Shown here: positions 63,301-64,000 of the stretch, piece after piece
Position numbering within the stretch: the stretch's first letter is position 1
How the letters are laid out: each line of letters begins with the position of its first letter
Source of the DNA: Colwellia sp. Arc7-635
GTDB lineage: Bacteria; Pseudomonadota; Gammaproteobacteria; Enterobacterales; Alteromonadaceae
Length of the DNA: 64,000 bases
Assembly (NCBI RefSeq): GCF_003971255.1
Contig: NZ_CP034660.1
Span: forward strand, 2,356,001-2,420,000
Direction: 5' to 3'
Program-made: the position numbers and the translations under genes
Notes under the pieces: generated by a model
The model's database searches: none
Seen by the model: the letters and a program-made list of their open reading frames with translations, nothing else
Told to the model about the DNA's origin: nothing

Positions 63301-64000
63301 TTAAATACCTAACGATTTACACCAGTTACTGGCATTGACGAATTCTTTGTGAATAAAGTCTGCATCAAGTTGATATAATTCAGTAAGTTGCTGAATATTC
63401 TTACCGTCCCCAGTAATATAATTTGTGGTTAATTCTAATAATTGACCTAACAAACCACTGTGATGAACTAACGCTTCTTCAATCGGTTTAGCCAATGGCA
63501 TTGTTTTTAAAATAACATCCATAGGCATACTCAAAATAACTTCGATTGAGCTTAACAGACCCGTTATAAAGGCAAAATCACTAATTTCTATAAAGGCACT
63601 TTCAGTTGCAAGTGTTGACATTAACTTAGCGGTGATTAACGACTGTTTAGACACTTCACTTGATTTATCGGAAGTTAACTTCGAGAGCGCAAGAATAGTA
63701 ACAAATTGCTTGAGCTTATCTTCACCCAGATATGCAGCAGCTTGCTTCAGAGAAGTAATTTCAACACGAGTACCGGTTGCAACATTATTGACTAACTTGA
63801 GCAAGCCGACAGTCAGATTAATATCATGACCGATTATCTCAGCAATATGATCAAAATCTAGTGGTTTGTTAAAGGTCTCACTGATCAAATGTAACATTTG
63901 CGATTTAATGGGGGCTAAAGTCTGCCCTTCAATAATTTCTGGCTCATGATAAAAATAGCCTTGATAATAGTTAAAACCCACTTCAGCTAATGATTGCAAT
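63301..64000 (-). CDS. EAL-HDOD domain protein, C-terminal part (cut by the window edge)
   Basis: At least 233 residues; the frame is open at the right window edge, so the true start lies outside. The visible end of the EAL domain (GFNYYQGYFYHEPEIIEG) is followed by an HDOD domain (about 45-230) like the protein at 57485-58687, with which it shares the FxxxQGYYxxxP and SQM/KHM...LNRIV-type spacing. It is a paralogue, likely another non-catalytic signalling protein. Confidence 0.75.
   Translation of the reverse strand, partial: LQSLAEVGFNYYQGYFYHEPEIIEGQTLAPIKSQMLHLISETFNKPLDFDHIAEIIGHDINLTVGLLKLVNNVATGTRVEITSLKQAAAYLGEDKLKQFVTILALSKLTSDKSSEVSKQSLITAKLMSTLATESAFIEISDFAFITGLLSSIEVILSMPMDVILKTMPLAKPIEEALVHHSGLLGQLLELTTNYITGDGKNIQQLTELYQLDADFIHKEFVNASNWCKSLGI

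Overview
The window comes from an AT-rich gammaproteobacterial chromosome. Gene content (FixL/FixJ-type pair, EAL-HDOD proteins, NhaD, TorF-type porin, KefB/C, many Cache/GGDEF proteins) and codon use point to a marine Alteromonadales, probably Colwelliaceae-like. That placement is inference, because no rRNA or tRNA gene lies in the window.

0-25 kb holds ordinary chromosomal genes. There is a three-gene unit ending in a GGDEF-EAL protein, an iron-type alcohol dehydrogenase, a Cache chemoreceptor, a tandem nitrilase-fold protein that has lost both catalytic cysteines, a DUF3047 protein, an EamA transporter, a membrane-anchored cold-shock-domain protein, RluE, a DUF2513-like protein beside a tyrosine recombinase, a TolC/HlyD/ABC-2/ABC-2 exporter operon without an ATPase, a divergent FixL/FixJ-like pair and a CDF metal transporter.

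25.3-40.6 kb is the accessory core. A two-gene abortive-infection-like operon (25457-27110) is followed by about 22 integron attC sites (27480-40002). They separate short cassettes that almost all read leftwards. No integron integrase is present at the expected right end, so this is a cassette cluster lacking an integrase (CALIN), at least within the window. Most cassettes encode small secreted, lipoprotein, membrane or zinc-ribbon proteins of unknown role; others encode an Imm32-like protein, a HEPN-like protein and an intact RelA/SpoT-type alarmone synthetase. An IS1111-group (IS110 family) element sits exactly at an attC crossover site. Its 3' noncoding end contains a 10-base match to the attC core, as expected of a target-guiding RNA. 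A diverged direct repeat flanks the array, and its cassette-side edges fall at GTT triplets.

40.9-51.9 kb is a leftward polyamine/acid-stress operon: ornithine decarboxylase (speF) and potE, a solute-binding protein, an LdcA-type lysine decarboxylase, a duplicated TorF porin, NhaD, and pdxY, which can supply the PLP cofactor of both decarboxylases.

52-64 kb carries an RNA-processing-type metallo-beta-lactamase, a universal stress protein, an archaeal-type AMP/thymidine phosphorylase, a PRPP synthetase, two EAL-HDOD proteins (one cut by the window edge), a KefB/C antiporter, a lipoprotein and YghU. nhaD, the metallo-beta-lactamase and the phosphorylase are each interrupted by what looks like one missing base in a homopolymer. 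This suggests sequencing error at least as much as gene decay.
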